A DNA stretch of 64,000 nucleotides from RGIG1995 sp045587445. Its GTDB lineage: Bacteria > Bacillota > Clostridia > Oscillospirales > CAG-272. The stretch spans positions 1 through 64,000 of the forward strand of contig JAZNCH010000036.1 of assembly GCA_045587445.1 (NCBI GenBank), read 5' to 3'. Shown one piece after another: positions 25,368-33,736 of this stretch (position 1 is the first letter of the stretch; every line of letters starts with the position of its first letter). The position numbers and the translations under genes are program-made. The notes below the pieces were generated by a model that worked only from the letters and a program-made list of their open reading frames with translations, searched no databases and was not told the DNA's origin.

Positions 25368-27845
25368 ATGGAAAAATATAGTGTAAAGGGTATGAGCTGT
25401 GCCGCTTGCGTTGCAAGTGTTGAAAAGGCGGTAAAAAAGGTAAACGGCGTTCAAAGTTGCGTTGTAAGTCTTTTGACCAACTCAATGAATGTAGACGGTG
25501 AATATGATTCGGCAGAACTTATTGAAGCGGTAAGAAATGCGGGGTATGATGCGTCTCCATACTTGGAAGGCGATGCATATTCCTCTGAAACTTCCGATAA
25601 TACCGCTTCCGAAATAGCAAAGTTGAAAAACCGCCTTGTTTCGTCTATAGTTTTTCTTATTATTCTTATGTATATGGCAATGGGACATAATATGTTTGGT
25701 TTACCCTTGCCGAGTTTTTTAGAAAACAGTCCTATTATGATAACACTGATACAGCTTGTGTTATCGTTAGTTGTTCTTGTGATAAATAAAAACTTTTTTG
25801 TAAACGGCTTTAAATCGCTTTTTCATGGCAGTCCGAATATGGATACTCTTGTTGCTTTGGGTTCGTTTGCGTCTTTTATATACAGCATAGGCGTAACGGT
25901 TATTATGATTTTAAATACTGAAATGGCAAAACACCTTTTGCACGAGCTGTATTTTGAGTCGGCGGCCATAATTTTAGTTCTTATAACTGTGGGTAAGATG
26001 CTTGAAGCAATATCAAAGGGTAAAACGACCGATGCCTTGAAAAGTCTTATGAAGCTTGCACCGAAAAGTGCCGTAATTATAGTAGACGGAGAAGAAAAGA
26101 CTGTTCCCGTAGAGCAAGTAAAAGTCGGCGATGTTTTTGTAGTCCGTCCCGGTGAAAATGTAGCGGTTGACGGTTGTGTAATCGAGGGTTCAAGCTCGGT
26201 TAATGAATCGGCTTTAACGGGTGAAAGTATACCTGTCGATAAAGAAGTTGGCGATAATGTAAGCTCGGGAACGGTTAATTTTTCGGGATATATGAAATGC
26301 AAAGCAACGAGGGTTGGAAACGATACGACACTTGCTCAGATCATAAAAATGGTAAGTGATGCTTCGGCGACAAAAGCACCTATTGCACGTATAGCAGACA
26401 AGGTTTCGGGCGTTTTTGTTCCCGCAGTAATTTCTATTGCTTTGGTTACCGTTATCGTATGGCTTATACTCGGCAAAGAATTTGGCTTTTCATTGGTACG
26501 CGGTATATCCGTTTTGGTTATAAGCTGTCCTTGCGCATTAGGACTTGCGACCCCTGTTGCGATAATGGTAGGTAACGGAGTGGGGGCAAAAAACGGTATA
26601 CTTTTCAAAACGGCTGAATCTCTTGAGGTTATGGGAAAAATAAAAACCGTAGCTCTCGACAAGACGGGAACCGTTACCGAGGGGAAGCCTGTAATAACAG
26701 ATATAATTCCTTTTTCAAGCACTACCGAAACACAGCTTATTGAATATGCATATTCGCTTGAAAAAAAGAGCGAGCATCCCTTGGCGAAGGCAATAGTTGT
26801 TTATGCCGAGGAAAAAAATATATCTTTCTTTGACGTAACCGATTTTAAAATAGTTGTTGGAAACGGTTTGTATGCGGAATATGAGGGTAAGAAGCTTTAC
26901 GGCGGAAACAGGAAGTATATTGAAAGCGTTACAGATATTGAAATTGAAGCGTTGTTTTTAGCTGAAAGCTTGGCTAATAAAGGCAAGACACCTCTGTTTT
27001 TTGCTTTGGATAACACGCTTATTGGCATAATTGCCGTAGCTGACGTTATAAAGCAAGACAGCCGAGAAGCAGTTATGCAACTGAATAATATGGGTATTCA
27101 TACCGTTATGCTTACAGGGGATAATGAAAGAACAGCAAAGGCTATAGCAGGCCAAGCTGGTATTGACGAGGTTATTTCGGGAGTGTTGCCAAGCGGAAAA
27201 GAAGATGTTATAAATGAACTTAAATCTAAAGGCAGTGTGGCAATGGTCGGAGATGGTATAAACGATGCATTAGCATTAACTACTGCCGACGTAGGAATTG
27301 CGATAGGGGCAGGAACGGATATAGCTATAGACTCGGCAGACGTGGTGTTGATGAAAAGCAGACTGTCAGACGTTGTATCTGCAATAAAGATAAGCAGAGC
27401 GACTCTGCGTACGATACATGAAAATCTGTTCTGGGCGTTTATATACAATGCGATTGGAATACCGATAGCGGCAGGTTTATTTATATCTTTGTTTGGCTGG
27501 AAGCTGACGCCGATGTTTGGGGCGGCGGCAATGAGTTTGTCAAGTTTTTGCGTTGTAACAAATGCATTGCGATTGAATTTTATGAAGCTGCCAAACGCTT
27601 CAAAAAATAATGCTAATCCGCCGCAAATTATTATGAATATCAAGGGAATGATGTGTGAACATTGTGAGAACTCTGTGAAGAAAGCATTGCTTTCGGTTGA
27701 GGGAGTTGCCTTTGCCGAGGCCAATCACAAAAAGAACGTTGCATTGGTATGGACTTCGGGCAACGTTGATATTTGTTCTCTAAAAGATGTAGTAGAAGCA
27801 GAAGGATATAAAGCTAAAAAAATTATTAAAGAAGAAAAACAATAA
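25368..27845 (+). CDS. copA: Copper-exporting P1B-type ATPase
   Basis: An 825-residue heavy-metal ATPase. Residues 1-65 are a metal-binding HMA domain (GMSCAACVASVEKAV). The transport core has about eight helices, the TGES loop (LTGESIPVDK), the ion-site motif SCPCALGLATP, the phosphorylated Asp in ALDKTGTVTEG, and VGDGINDALALTTADVG. A second HMA domain with CEHC (IKGMMCEHCENSVKKAL) sits at the C-terminus, an unusual place since extra HMA domains are normally N-terminal. The CPC motif points to Cu+ export. The gene is alone, with no chaperone gene beside it. Confidence 0.93.
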   Translation: MEKYSVKGMSCAACVASVEKAVKKVNGVQSCVVSLLTNSMNVDGEYDSAELIEAVRNAGYDASPYLEGDAYSSETSDNTASEIAKLKNRLVSSIVFLIILMYMAMGHNMFGLPLPSFLENSPIMITLIQLVLSLVVLVINKNFFVNGFKSLFHGSPNMDTLVALGSFASFIYSIGVTVIMILNTEMAKHLLHELYFESAAIILVLITVGKMLEAISKGKTTDALKSLMKLAPKSAVIIVDGEEKTVPVEQVKVGDVFVVRPGENVAVDGCVIEGSSSVNESALTGESIPVDKEVGDNVSSGTVNFSGYMKCKATRVGNDTTLAQIIKMVSDASATKAPIARIADKVSGVFVPAVISIALVTVIVWLILGKEFGFSLVRGISVLVISCPCALGLATPVAIMVGNGVGAKNGILFKTAESLEVMGKIKTVALDKTGTVTEGKPVITDIIPFSSTTETQLIEYAYSLEKKSEHPLAKAIVVYAEEKNISFFDVTDFKIVVGNGLYAEYEGKKLYGGNRKYIESVTDIEIEALFLAESLANKGKTPLFFALDNTLIGIIAVADVIKQDSREAVMQLNNMGIHTVMLTGDNERTAKAIAGQAGIDEVISGVLPSGKEDVINELKSKGSVAMVGDGINDALALTTADVGIAIGAGTDIAIDSADVVLMKSRLSDVVSAIKISRATLRTIHENLFWAFIYNAIGIPIAAGLFISLFGWKLTPMFGAAAMSLSSFCVVTNALRLNFMKLPNASKNNANPPQIIMNIKGMMCEHCENSVKKALLSVEGVAFAEANHKKNVALVWTSGNVDICSLKDVVEAEGYKAKKIIKEEKQ

Positions 27846-27925
27846 CACTTGTGCGGCAAATATATATTTAAAATGACAAGAATAAATTTGCTGTTACATT
27901 TGGAAAAATGTATACTATAGCATTG

Positions 27926-27955
27926 TTGACAATTAAATTGATGTGTTTATATAAT
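27926..27955 (+). promoter_or_regulatory. Promoter of the truncated DUF4886 gene
   Basis: TTGACA (27926-27931) and TATAAT (27950-27955), 18 bases apart, still intact ahead of a decayed gene. Confidence 0.6.
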
Positions 27956-28022
27956 TGCTTCTATAATAAAATGATTGATTTTGTATAAGGCAGAACGGAA
28001 GAACGAATAAGGAGGCTTTTTT

Positions 28023-28263
28023 ATGAAGGTTTTGTCTATCGGTAACAGTTTTTCTCAGGACGCGCATAAATGGTTTCATAAGCTTGCTGAAAAAAACGGC
28101 GTTGAAGTGAATACCGCGAATCTTTATATAGGCGGCAGCGATATTTTATTGTACGTTGACAGGAAATCATATAACGTCGGAGGGGTTTGAGGACTTTGAC
28201 GAGGGAATTGTAAAGAGCATTGTGAAAGTGGTTGAAGATATTGTTTTTGAGTCGAAAGAATGA
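28023..28263 (+). pseudogene. Truncated DUF4886/SGNH hydrolase-like gene
   Basis: GGAGG and ATG at 28023 open a frame beginning MKVLSIGNSFSQDAHKWFHK and NTANLYIGG, the usual start of DUF4886 proteins (SGNH-type hydrolases, normally around 250-300 residues). After 55 codons it stops at 28188-28190. A second frame then reads EDFDEGIVKSIVKVVEDIV and ends at 28263. The two pieces look like the N- and C-terminal ends joined across a large internal deletion with a frameshift. Promoter, ribosome site and terminator are all retained. Confidence 0.7.
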
Positions 28264-28269
28264 AAAAAG

Positions 28270-28293
28270 ACTGCCGATTTCGGCAGTTTTTTT
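28270..28293 (+). terminator. Terminator after the DUF4886 remnant
   Basis: ACTGCCGA (28270-28277) pairs with TCGGCAGT (28280-28287), then six T residues. Confidence 0.9.
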
Positions 28294-28384
28294 GTATGCA
28301 TTTGGATTGATTATGTTGGTAGAGAGGGGGAAAGAAAGAAGTTAGTAAAAAATGCAGAAAAATAAAAATATTTTTAATAAGGAC

Positions 28385-28413
28385 TTGACTATTCAAAAAA
28401 GATGTGTTATAAT
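28385..28413 (+). promoter_or_regulatory. Promoter of tRNA-Pro
   Basis: TTGACT (28385-28390) and TATAAT (28408-28413), 17 bases apart; transcription would start a few bases before the tRNA. Confidence 0.8.
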
Positions 28414-28425
28414 ACAGTTTGTTGA

Positions 28426-28501
28426 CTAGGTGTAGCTCAGCTGGGAGAGCGCTACCTTGGGGTGGTAGAGGCCGCTGGTTCAAGTCCAGTCACTTAGACC
28501 A
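28426..28501 (+). tRNA. tRNA-Pro(GGG)
   Basis: Acceptor strands CTAGGTG (28426-28432) and CACTTAG (28491-28497) pair, with one G-T. The anticodon stem CTACC/GGTAG holds the loop TTGGGGT with anticodon GGG. The T-loop is GGTTCAAGTCC, and CCA is encoded at 28499-28501. Confidence 0.93.
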
Positions 28502-28546
28502 AATATAGCCGAATGGATGTAAGTCCGTTCGGCTATATTTTATTTA
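28501..28546 (+). terminator. Terminator of tRNA-Pro
   Basis: AAATATAGCCGAA (28501-28513) pairs perfectly with TTCGGCTATATTT (28528-28540), with an inner GGA/TCC pair, followed by TATTTAT. Confidence 0.85.
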
Positions 28547-28573
28547 TGCGAGAGGTTTGAAGCAGTGTCCGAG

Positions 28574-28676
28574 ACCAGCCCCTGTGCGGAGCACAGAAGG
28601 GGTGGTGAAGGGGTTCCCCGAAGCGAGCGTAGCCGAGCTTTGGGGGTTCACGGTTGTGGCCGCTGGTTCAAGTCCA
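28574..28676 (+). repeat. Two-hairpin element ending in a copy of the tRNA-Pro T-arm
   Basis: A GC-richer stretch folds into two stems: CTGTGC/GCACAG (28582-28587/28591-28596) extended by CCC/GGG and ACC/GGT, and CCCCGAAGC/GCTTTGGGG (28616-28624/28637-28645) extended by GTGAA/TTCAC. It ends with GGCCGCTGGTTCAAGTCCA at 28658-28676, an exact 19-base repeat of the tRNA-Pro T-arm region at 28470-28488. Confidence 0.6.
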
Positions 28677-29386
28677 AGGCTTTTTTCGTTCTGAATGTTT
28701 GTGCGTGAACCAGGCTTAACTGAAATAAGGAGAAATGGAAGCGGGTGCTTTATGCCGAGCGCCCATTTCGACTATATTTCAGGAAGGGTACTTTACCGGT
28801 TCAAGTTCATTGATTTTTTCTTGTTTATTTTTTATCTCAGAAATTGCATTTGAGACAACCCTGTGTAATAACATAATCCTCACAATATTTCAACTGTTTG
28901 ATAAACAATTTTATTTGAATCATTTCCCGAAAAAACTACGGCTTAGACAAAAAATGACGACAATTTGTTTGTTTTACCAAGCTTTTTATCGCTAATGTTA
29001 TCATATATTATTAAAGTGCTCCATATCATTTATTATGTTAATATATTTTACTATATACTTACAAAAAATCGATACAAAAAACCAATAACATTGTGCGGAT
29101 TACAATGATTACAAATCAGCTACTCTGCAACATTTCTGCAAACAACTTTGACACTATATTTGCATATACGAAAAAATGCGTTACAATTATCCCAATACTT
29201 ATTAGCGGGACAATACTTTTAGCTCTATTATTAAAGAACTGTTCTGTGGCAACATTTGTCCTAACACCGATTGCAGGAGTCATAGCAAAGAATCAAAAAA
29301 GATAATGGTTGCATAAGCATTGTTTTTGTATTTAATAATATATGACTTTTTATATACCTATAATTTTTCAAATTAAGGATAAAGTA
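28677..29386. other. AT-rich intergenic region, no supported gene
   Basis: Two short open frames here have no convincing coding features. Positions 28793-28806 contain CCGGTTCAAGTTC, which looks like another decayed tRNA T-arm. The rest is AT-rich and unassigned. Confidence 0.4.
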
Positions 29387-29415
29387 TTGACTTTTTGTTA
29401 ACGGCGTGGTATAAT
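29387..29415 (+). promoter_or_regulatory. Promoter of the membrane-anchored surface protein
   Basis: TTGACT (29387-29392) and TATAAT (29410-29415), 17 bases apart, 57 bases before the start codon. Confidence 0.75.
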
Positions 29416-29471
29416 ATAAACAACATTAAGCGACGAAAAAGTCAGCTTATTATTGAAAAGGAGAAAATATT

Positions 29472-30863
29472 ATGAAAAAGTTTATGAAACTTCTCATCTT
29501 CGCAATGAGCCTTGTTATGATCGCTGCAGCGTTTACTGTCTTATCTCAGGCAGCAGATGAACCCCAGCCCGACAGGGTAATCTACATTGCAACCACAAGC
29601 AGAGGTCTTGGCGATGGTTCTTCCCCCGAAAACGCAATGGGTAACGAAGCAGATTACGCTACAGTTCTCGCAGCCGAAATGGTATCCGGTCAAGGAACTA
29701 CCGCAAGGAAGAAGCACGCTCTCAGAAATGCGTACATTGCAGCTACAGCTAAGGGCGAAGGCGAAGGTGCTGACTATCTATATAAAAACGTAACTATCGT
29801 TCTTGTTGAAGACGTTATTTGTGAAGTTGCAGACGCTTACCGTAACTCTCCCGCAGAGTGGACAATTTCTAACCCCGGTGCTCCCACAGTTATTACAGTT
29901 ACAAGTAAGTACAACGGCACTGAGTACGGCGGTAAGCTTGTTCTTGACAGAACAAAGTTTGTTTCCACAAATATGGTTCTTAACACCGCTACTGTTTGGA
30001 AGGACCTCACAGTTGAGTACAGAACAAGCGATCTCCTTGTTATCACAGCCGGCTGTGAACCCGAATACATGATCGAAGCCTCCGCTGCACCCTTTACTGT
30101 TGAAGAATCCGTTACAATTATTTCCAAGGACTACACAGATCCCGCAAATGTTAAAGACGGTACACGCTATCCCGCTATACTCGGCGGTCACAGATATTAT
30201 TCATATTACTGCGACGGTAAGGATGCTAAGGTTACCATCAAGGGCGGTATCTGGGGTAATGTATACGCAGGAAGCTACGGATTGAATGCTGAGAATACCG
30301 CTAGCCTTAAGTCTGCTGAACTCACTATCGAGGGCGGTAAGATTGGTTGCGTATTCGGTGGCACAGGCGAAGAAAATCTTAATTCCACTATCGATGAAAA
30401 CTCTACCGTTACCATTAAGGGCGGCGAAATTGATAAGGTTTGCGCACTCTCCGGTGGCGGCGTTATGGGTGTGTGTACACTTAAGGTTGTAGGTGCTCCA
30501 AAAATAGGTGAGCTCAATGCTATGTCTGACGCCTACCTCGGCGTTGACCCTGCATCCTACGTACTTGACCTCACAGAATGCACAGTTGAAAAAACTGTTA
30601 TGGATCAGTGGTATCTTGACAACGTAGATAGCTTCTCCGAAATGGAGATTAAGCTTCCGGAAAATTACGAAATTCCCAAGCCTGTTGAAACAACAGCAGA
30701 ACCCGAATCCACAGCTACTCCCGTTGAGTCTGTTGATGAGACTAAGGAGGAAACCGATCCCTCCGAAGAAGGCTCTAACATTGGTCTTATTATCGGTATC
30801 GTTGCAGCAGTTGTAGTTGTTGCAGTTATCGTTGTAGTTGTTCTTAAGAAAAAGAAAGCTTAA
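29472..30863 (+). CDS. Membrane-anchored surface protein with beta-helix-like repeats
   Basis: A 463-residue exported protein. It has a signal peptide (MKLLIFAMSLVMIAAAFTVL, cleavage near SQA-ADE), then repetitive glycine-rich segments (VTIKGGIWGNVYAGSYG, LTIEGGKIGCVFGGTGEE, VTIKGGEIDKVCALSGGG) that resemble turns of a beta-helix. A Thr/Glu/Pro-rich linker (about residues 400-430) leads to a C-terminal helix (GLIIGIVAAVVVVAVIVVVV) and KKKKA. It is held by a membrane anchor, not a sortase motif. Codon use is biased toward highly expressed codons. The same repeat style appears in the large protein at 43664. Ligand unknown. Confidence 0.8.
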   Translation: MKKFMKLLIFAMSLVMIAAAFTVLSQAADEPQPDRVIYIATTSRGLGDGSSPENAMGNEADYATVLAAEMVSGQGTTARKKHALRNAYIAATAKGEGEGADYLYKNVTIVLVEDVICEVADAYRNSPAEWTISNPGAPTVITVTSKYNGTEYGGKLVLDRTKFVSTNMVLNTATVWKDLTVEYRTSDLLVITAGCEPEYMIEASAAPFTVEESVTIISKDYTDPANVKDGTRYPAILGGHRYYSYYCDGKDAKVTIKGGIWGNVYAGSYGLNAENTASLKSAELTIEGGKIGCVFGGTGEENLNSTIDENSTVTIKGGEIDKVCALSGGGVMGVCTLKVVGAPKIGELNAMSDAYLGVDPASYVLDLTECTVEKTVMDQWYLDNVDSFSEMEIKLPENYEIPKPVETTAEPESTATPVESVDETKEETDPSEEGSNIGLIIGIVAAVVVVAVIVVVVLKKKKA

Positions 30864-30897
30864 CCTTTCTTTAACTAAATAAATAATAACTACCAGT

Positions 30898-30942
30898 ATG
30901 ATATGCCCCCAAAAAGTGTCTAACTTTTGGGGGGCATATCAT
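30898..30942. repeat. 20-bp near-perfect palindrome
   Basis: Arms of 20 bases (30898-30917 and 30923-30942), with one mismatch and a five-base loop, contain ATATGCCCCCAAAAAGT and its complement. No T-run follows. The end sequence resembles terminal repeats of some IS3-type elements, but no transposase is nearby. Confidence 0.6.
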
Positions 30943-30973
30943 GATTTATTCTATGAGCTTTTTTCGCACTTTC

Positions 30974-30999
30974 GAGGCTGTTTTTACAGCCTCTTTTTT
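30974..30999 (+). terminator. Terminator downstream of the surface protein gene
   Basis: GAGGCTGT (30974-30981) pairs with ACAGCCTC (30986-30993), then six T residues. Confidence 0.85.
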
Positions 31000-31114
31000 C
31001 ATACTTGCTCCCCATTAAACCCATGGTTGATTTTACCAATACTGCGTCTATTAAAATTAACCGAGGATTGTGAGATGTTGTATACAACGAATCTGAAAGA
31101 CAGCCCAAAAACAC

Positions 31115-31143
31115 TTGAAAGTTTTGTGAATTTATGTTACAAT
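31115..31143 (+). promoter_or_regulatory. Promoter of the phosphate transporter operon
   Basis: TTGAAA (31115-31120) and TACAAT (31138-31143), 17 bases apart. Confidence 0.65.
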
Positions 31144-31210
31144 GAGTTAGTGGTTTTTAATATAAAACCTATTTATAATTCAGATATGCAGAGTGAAAGA
31201 GGGGAAGTCT

Positions 31211-32263
31211 ATGGAGATTTTAGAATTTCTAAATCAAATGACAGCAAATCCGCTATTGTTCGTTGCAGTAACGCTTACGCTCGGTGTAATCCTTGTCAAC
31301 GGTTGGACTGATGCTCCAAACGCTATTGCAACTTGCGTTGTAACGAGATGTATGCCTTCGAGGGCAGCAATACTTATGGCGGCATTATTCAATTTTCTTG
31401 GCGTATTTATTATGACAAAAATCAGTAACGAGGTCGCGGTAACCATTACAAGTATGGTTAATTTCGGCGAAAACGAAGGACGCACAATTATTATCGTTCT
31501 TTGCGCGGCAATGCTTGCTATTGTTGTATGGGCGACACTTGCGTGGGTATTCGGTATTCCTACTAGTGAGAGCCATGCTCTTATTGCAGGTCTAACCGGC
31601 GGGGCTATGGCGTTGAATGGACTTGGTGCTATTGTTTGGGACCAATGGCTAAAGGTAATTTATGGTATTGTAATTTCTATAATACTCGGTTTTGGACTTG
31701 CATGGCTTATCTGTAAACTTGTAACGATAGTTTGTTACAAAGTGGACAGACCTAAAACGGAGCCGTTTTTTAAGGGCGCGCAAATCGTGGGCGCAGCCGC
31801 TATGGCTTTTATGCACGGAGCGCAAGACGGACAAAAGTTTATGGGTATTATTTTGCTTTGTGTATTTACTTTGCAAGGCACGGGAGTCGCCGCTTCTTCT
31901 TTTGAAATTCCAATGTGGCTGATGATTGTTTGTTCGCTTGTTATGGCGGCAGGTACGGCTATGGGCGGTAAAAAGATTATCAAGTCGGTCGGTATGGATA
32001 TGGTAAAGCTTGAAAAATATCAAGGCTTTTCCGCAGATATTGCATCCTCACTTTCTCTTGTTTTTTGTTCGGTGTTCGGCTTACCCGTTTCTACCACTCA
32101 CGTAAAAACAACCTCTATTATGGGTGTGGGTGCAGTTAGGCGTATTTCGGCAATTAATTTCGGTGTAGTAAAAGAAATGGTTATGACTTGGATACTTACG
32201 TTTCCCGGATGCGGAATCCTCGCTTTTTTGGTAACAAAACTGTTCTTGTATATATTTAACTGA
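31211..32263 (+). CDS. pit: Inorganic phosphate transporter, PiT family
   Basis: A 350-residue membrane protein with about ten helices. The PiT signatures are NGWTDAPNAIATCVVTR near the N-terminus and the related GLPVSTTHVKTTSIMGVG near the C-terminus, plus TSESHALIAGLTGGAMA. The start at 31211 follows GAGGGG; an in-frame GTG at 31193 lacks a ribosome site. The DUF47 gene follows after 25 bases, the standard pairing for low-affinity phosphate (or metal-phosphate) uptake. Confidence 0.93.
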   Translation: MEILEFLNQMTANPLLFVAVTLTLGVILVNGWTDAPNAIATCVVTRCMPSRAAILMAALFNFLGVFIMTKISNEVAVTITSMVNFGENEGRTIIIVLCAAMLAIVVWATLAWVFGIPTSESHALIAGLTGGAMALNGLGAIVWDQWLKVIYGIVISIILGFGLAWLICKLVTIVCYKVDRPKTEPFFKGAQIVGAAAMAFMHGAQDGQKFMGIILLCVFTLQGTGVAASSFEIPMWLMIVCSLVMAAGTAMGGKKIIKSVGMDMVKLEKYQGFSADIASSLSLVFCSVFGLPVSTTHVKTTSIMGVGAVRRISAINFGVVKEMVMTWILTFPGCGILAFLVTKLFLYIFN

Positions 32264-32288
32264 ATGTAAAAGAAAGGAAATTAAAACA

Positions 32289-32909
32289 ATGGCTAAAGGT
32301 GATAAATTCTATTTTGAAAACTTTTCAGAATGTGCAGTTCTTGCTAAGGAGGCGGCAAACTATCTTGTTGAGTGTCTTGAAAATTATGATGCGGATAAGA
32401 TTACTGAAATGCTTGAAAAAATGCATACTTTTGAGCACCAAGCGGATATAAAGAAGCACGAAATGACCGAAACTCTCGCAAAGGCGTTCGTTACACCCGT
32501 TGACCGTGAAGACCTTGATATGCTCAGCCAACAGCTTGATAACGTATCGGACACGTTAGAGGAAATCTTGCAGAAATTTTATATTTTTAACGTTCAAAAA
32601 ATTGAGCCCGCCGCAATAGAATTTGCAAAAAATCTTGTAAGAGGCTGCGAACTGCTCGTACAAATTATGGGTGAACTTGAGAACTTTAAGAAATCAAAAA
32701 ATATGCTTTCTCTTATCATTTCTTGCAATGACGTAGAGGAAGAATGCGACAAGCTCTATCTTGCAACAACAAACTATATTACGAAAAAAACAACCGATGC
32801 ATTGGAAGCAATTGCTTGGTACAAAATTTTTGATTGCTTTGAGGCTTGTGCAGATGCATGCGAACACGTCAGCGACTGTGTTGGCTCAATTATTATGAAG
32901 AATTCTTAA
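32289..32909 (+). CDS. DUF47 (PhoU-like) phosphate transport regulator
   Basis: A 206-residue all-helical protein of the DUF47/PhoU_div family. Features include YFENFSECAVLAKEAANYL, HTFEHQADIKKHEMTETLAKAFVTPVDREDL with the conserved E-AD/H and FVTPxDREDL motif, and a second half with CNDVEEECDKLY. These proteins sit on PiT transporters and control them. They share an operon here. Confidence 0.92.
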   Translation: MAKGDKFYFENFSECAVLAKEAANYLVECLENYDADKITEMLEKMHTFEHQADIKKHEMTETLAKAFVTPVDREDLDMLSQQLDNVSDTLEEILQKFYIFNVQKIEPAAIEFAKNLVRGCELLVQIMGELENFKKSKNMLSLIISCNDVEEECDKLYLATTNYITKKTTDALEAIAWYKIFDCFEACADACEHVSDCVGSIIMKNS

Positions 32910-32920
32910 CTTATCTAAGA

Positions 32921-32962
32921 AAAATATGGTACATCGGCTTTTGAGCGTGTACCATATTTTTT
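32921..32962 (+). terminator. Terminator of the phosphate operon
   Basis: AAAATATGGTACA (32921-32933) pairs with TGTACCATATTTT (32948-32960), followed by TT. Confidence 0.85.
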
Positions 32963-33086
32963 ATGTTAAATTTTCGCACAGTTTCCATAATAATGTTTTT
33001 GTATACGTTGCTGTCAAGCACGTTGATTTTAAAGTCAAAAGATATTCAACGTACGTTGTAATTAAATGGGTGGTTGATGGGTTTTG

Positions 33087-33115
33087 TTGAGATAGAATAT
33101 TCTAAAGTATATATT
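33087..33115 (+). promoter_or_regulatory. Promoter of the DUF6512 gene with a palindrome in the spacer
   Basis: TTGAGA (33087-33092) and TATATT (33110-33115), 17 bases apart. The spacer contains the palindrome AGAATATTCT (33094-33103), a possible operator. Upstream, ACGTTG occurs at 33005, 33020 and 33053, and inverted at about 33047. Confidence 0.45.
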
Positions 33116-33167
33116 TTTTCTTCTCCGAATATACTGTTTTTGAAAGTCTTATATGCGGAGAGATTAT

Positions 33168-33692
33168 ATGAAAAAATCAATTAATCTATGGCAGTTTTTA
33201 GGTTTTGCCGTTACTTCATTCGGTGGTACTATTCTTCATTTTCTTTATGACTGGACAGGACAAAACACAATTTCGGCGTTTTTTTCGGGGGTAAATGAAT
33301 CCACTTGGGAACACATGAAGCTGTTATTTTGGCCTATGTTTTTGTATGCGGCTGTGCAAAGTTTTTTCTTTAAGGATTATAAAGGCTTTTGGTGCGTAAA
33401 GCTAAAAGGTATTTTGTTAGGAATAGGACTCATTCCTATACTTTTCTATACTTTTAACGGAGTTATCGGAAAGTCGCCTGACTGGCTTAATATATCTATT
33501 TTTTTTGTCTGCACTGCTATTAGCTATATTTATGAAACAAAGCTTTTTAAATCCAATGAAACGCAATGCAAATATTTAAAACCAGCTTTTGCCGTACTCT
33601 GTATAATTGCTTTGCTTTTTATAGTTTTTACCTTTTTTACGCCTAAAATTGCAATATTCAAGGATCCGTTGACAAATACTTTTGGGATATAA
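33168..33692 (+). CDS. DUF6512 family membrane protein
   Basis: A 174-residue protein with about five helices. The N-terminal part FGGTILHFLYDWTGQNTIS and SGVNESTWEHMKLLFWPMF is the conserved core of this family. The start at 33168 follows GCGGAGAGA. Function unknown; family assignment is from the NESTWEHMKL pattern. Monocistronic and convergent with the YitT gene. Confidence 0.75.
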   Translation: MKKSINLWQFLGFAVTSFGGTILHFLYDWTGQNTISAFFSGVNESTWEHMKLLFWPMFLYAAVQSFFFKDYKGFWCVKLKGILLGIGLIPILFYTFNGVIGKSPDWLNISIFFVCTAISYIYETKLFKSNETQCKYLKPAFAVLCIIALLFIVFTFFTPKIAIFKDPLTNTFGI

Positions 33693-33736
33693 ATTATTAA
33701 TTTAAGCGGATTTCCTATAACTTTTGTTGTATTGCT

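Noticed and set aside
28735..28995. 86-codon plus frame
   Set aside because: Includes a tRNA T-arm-like stretch and an AT-rich tail; no protein family features.
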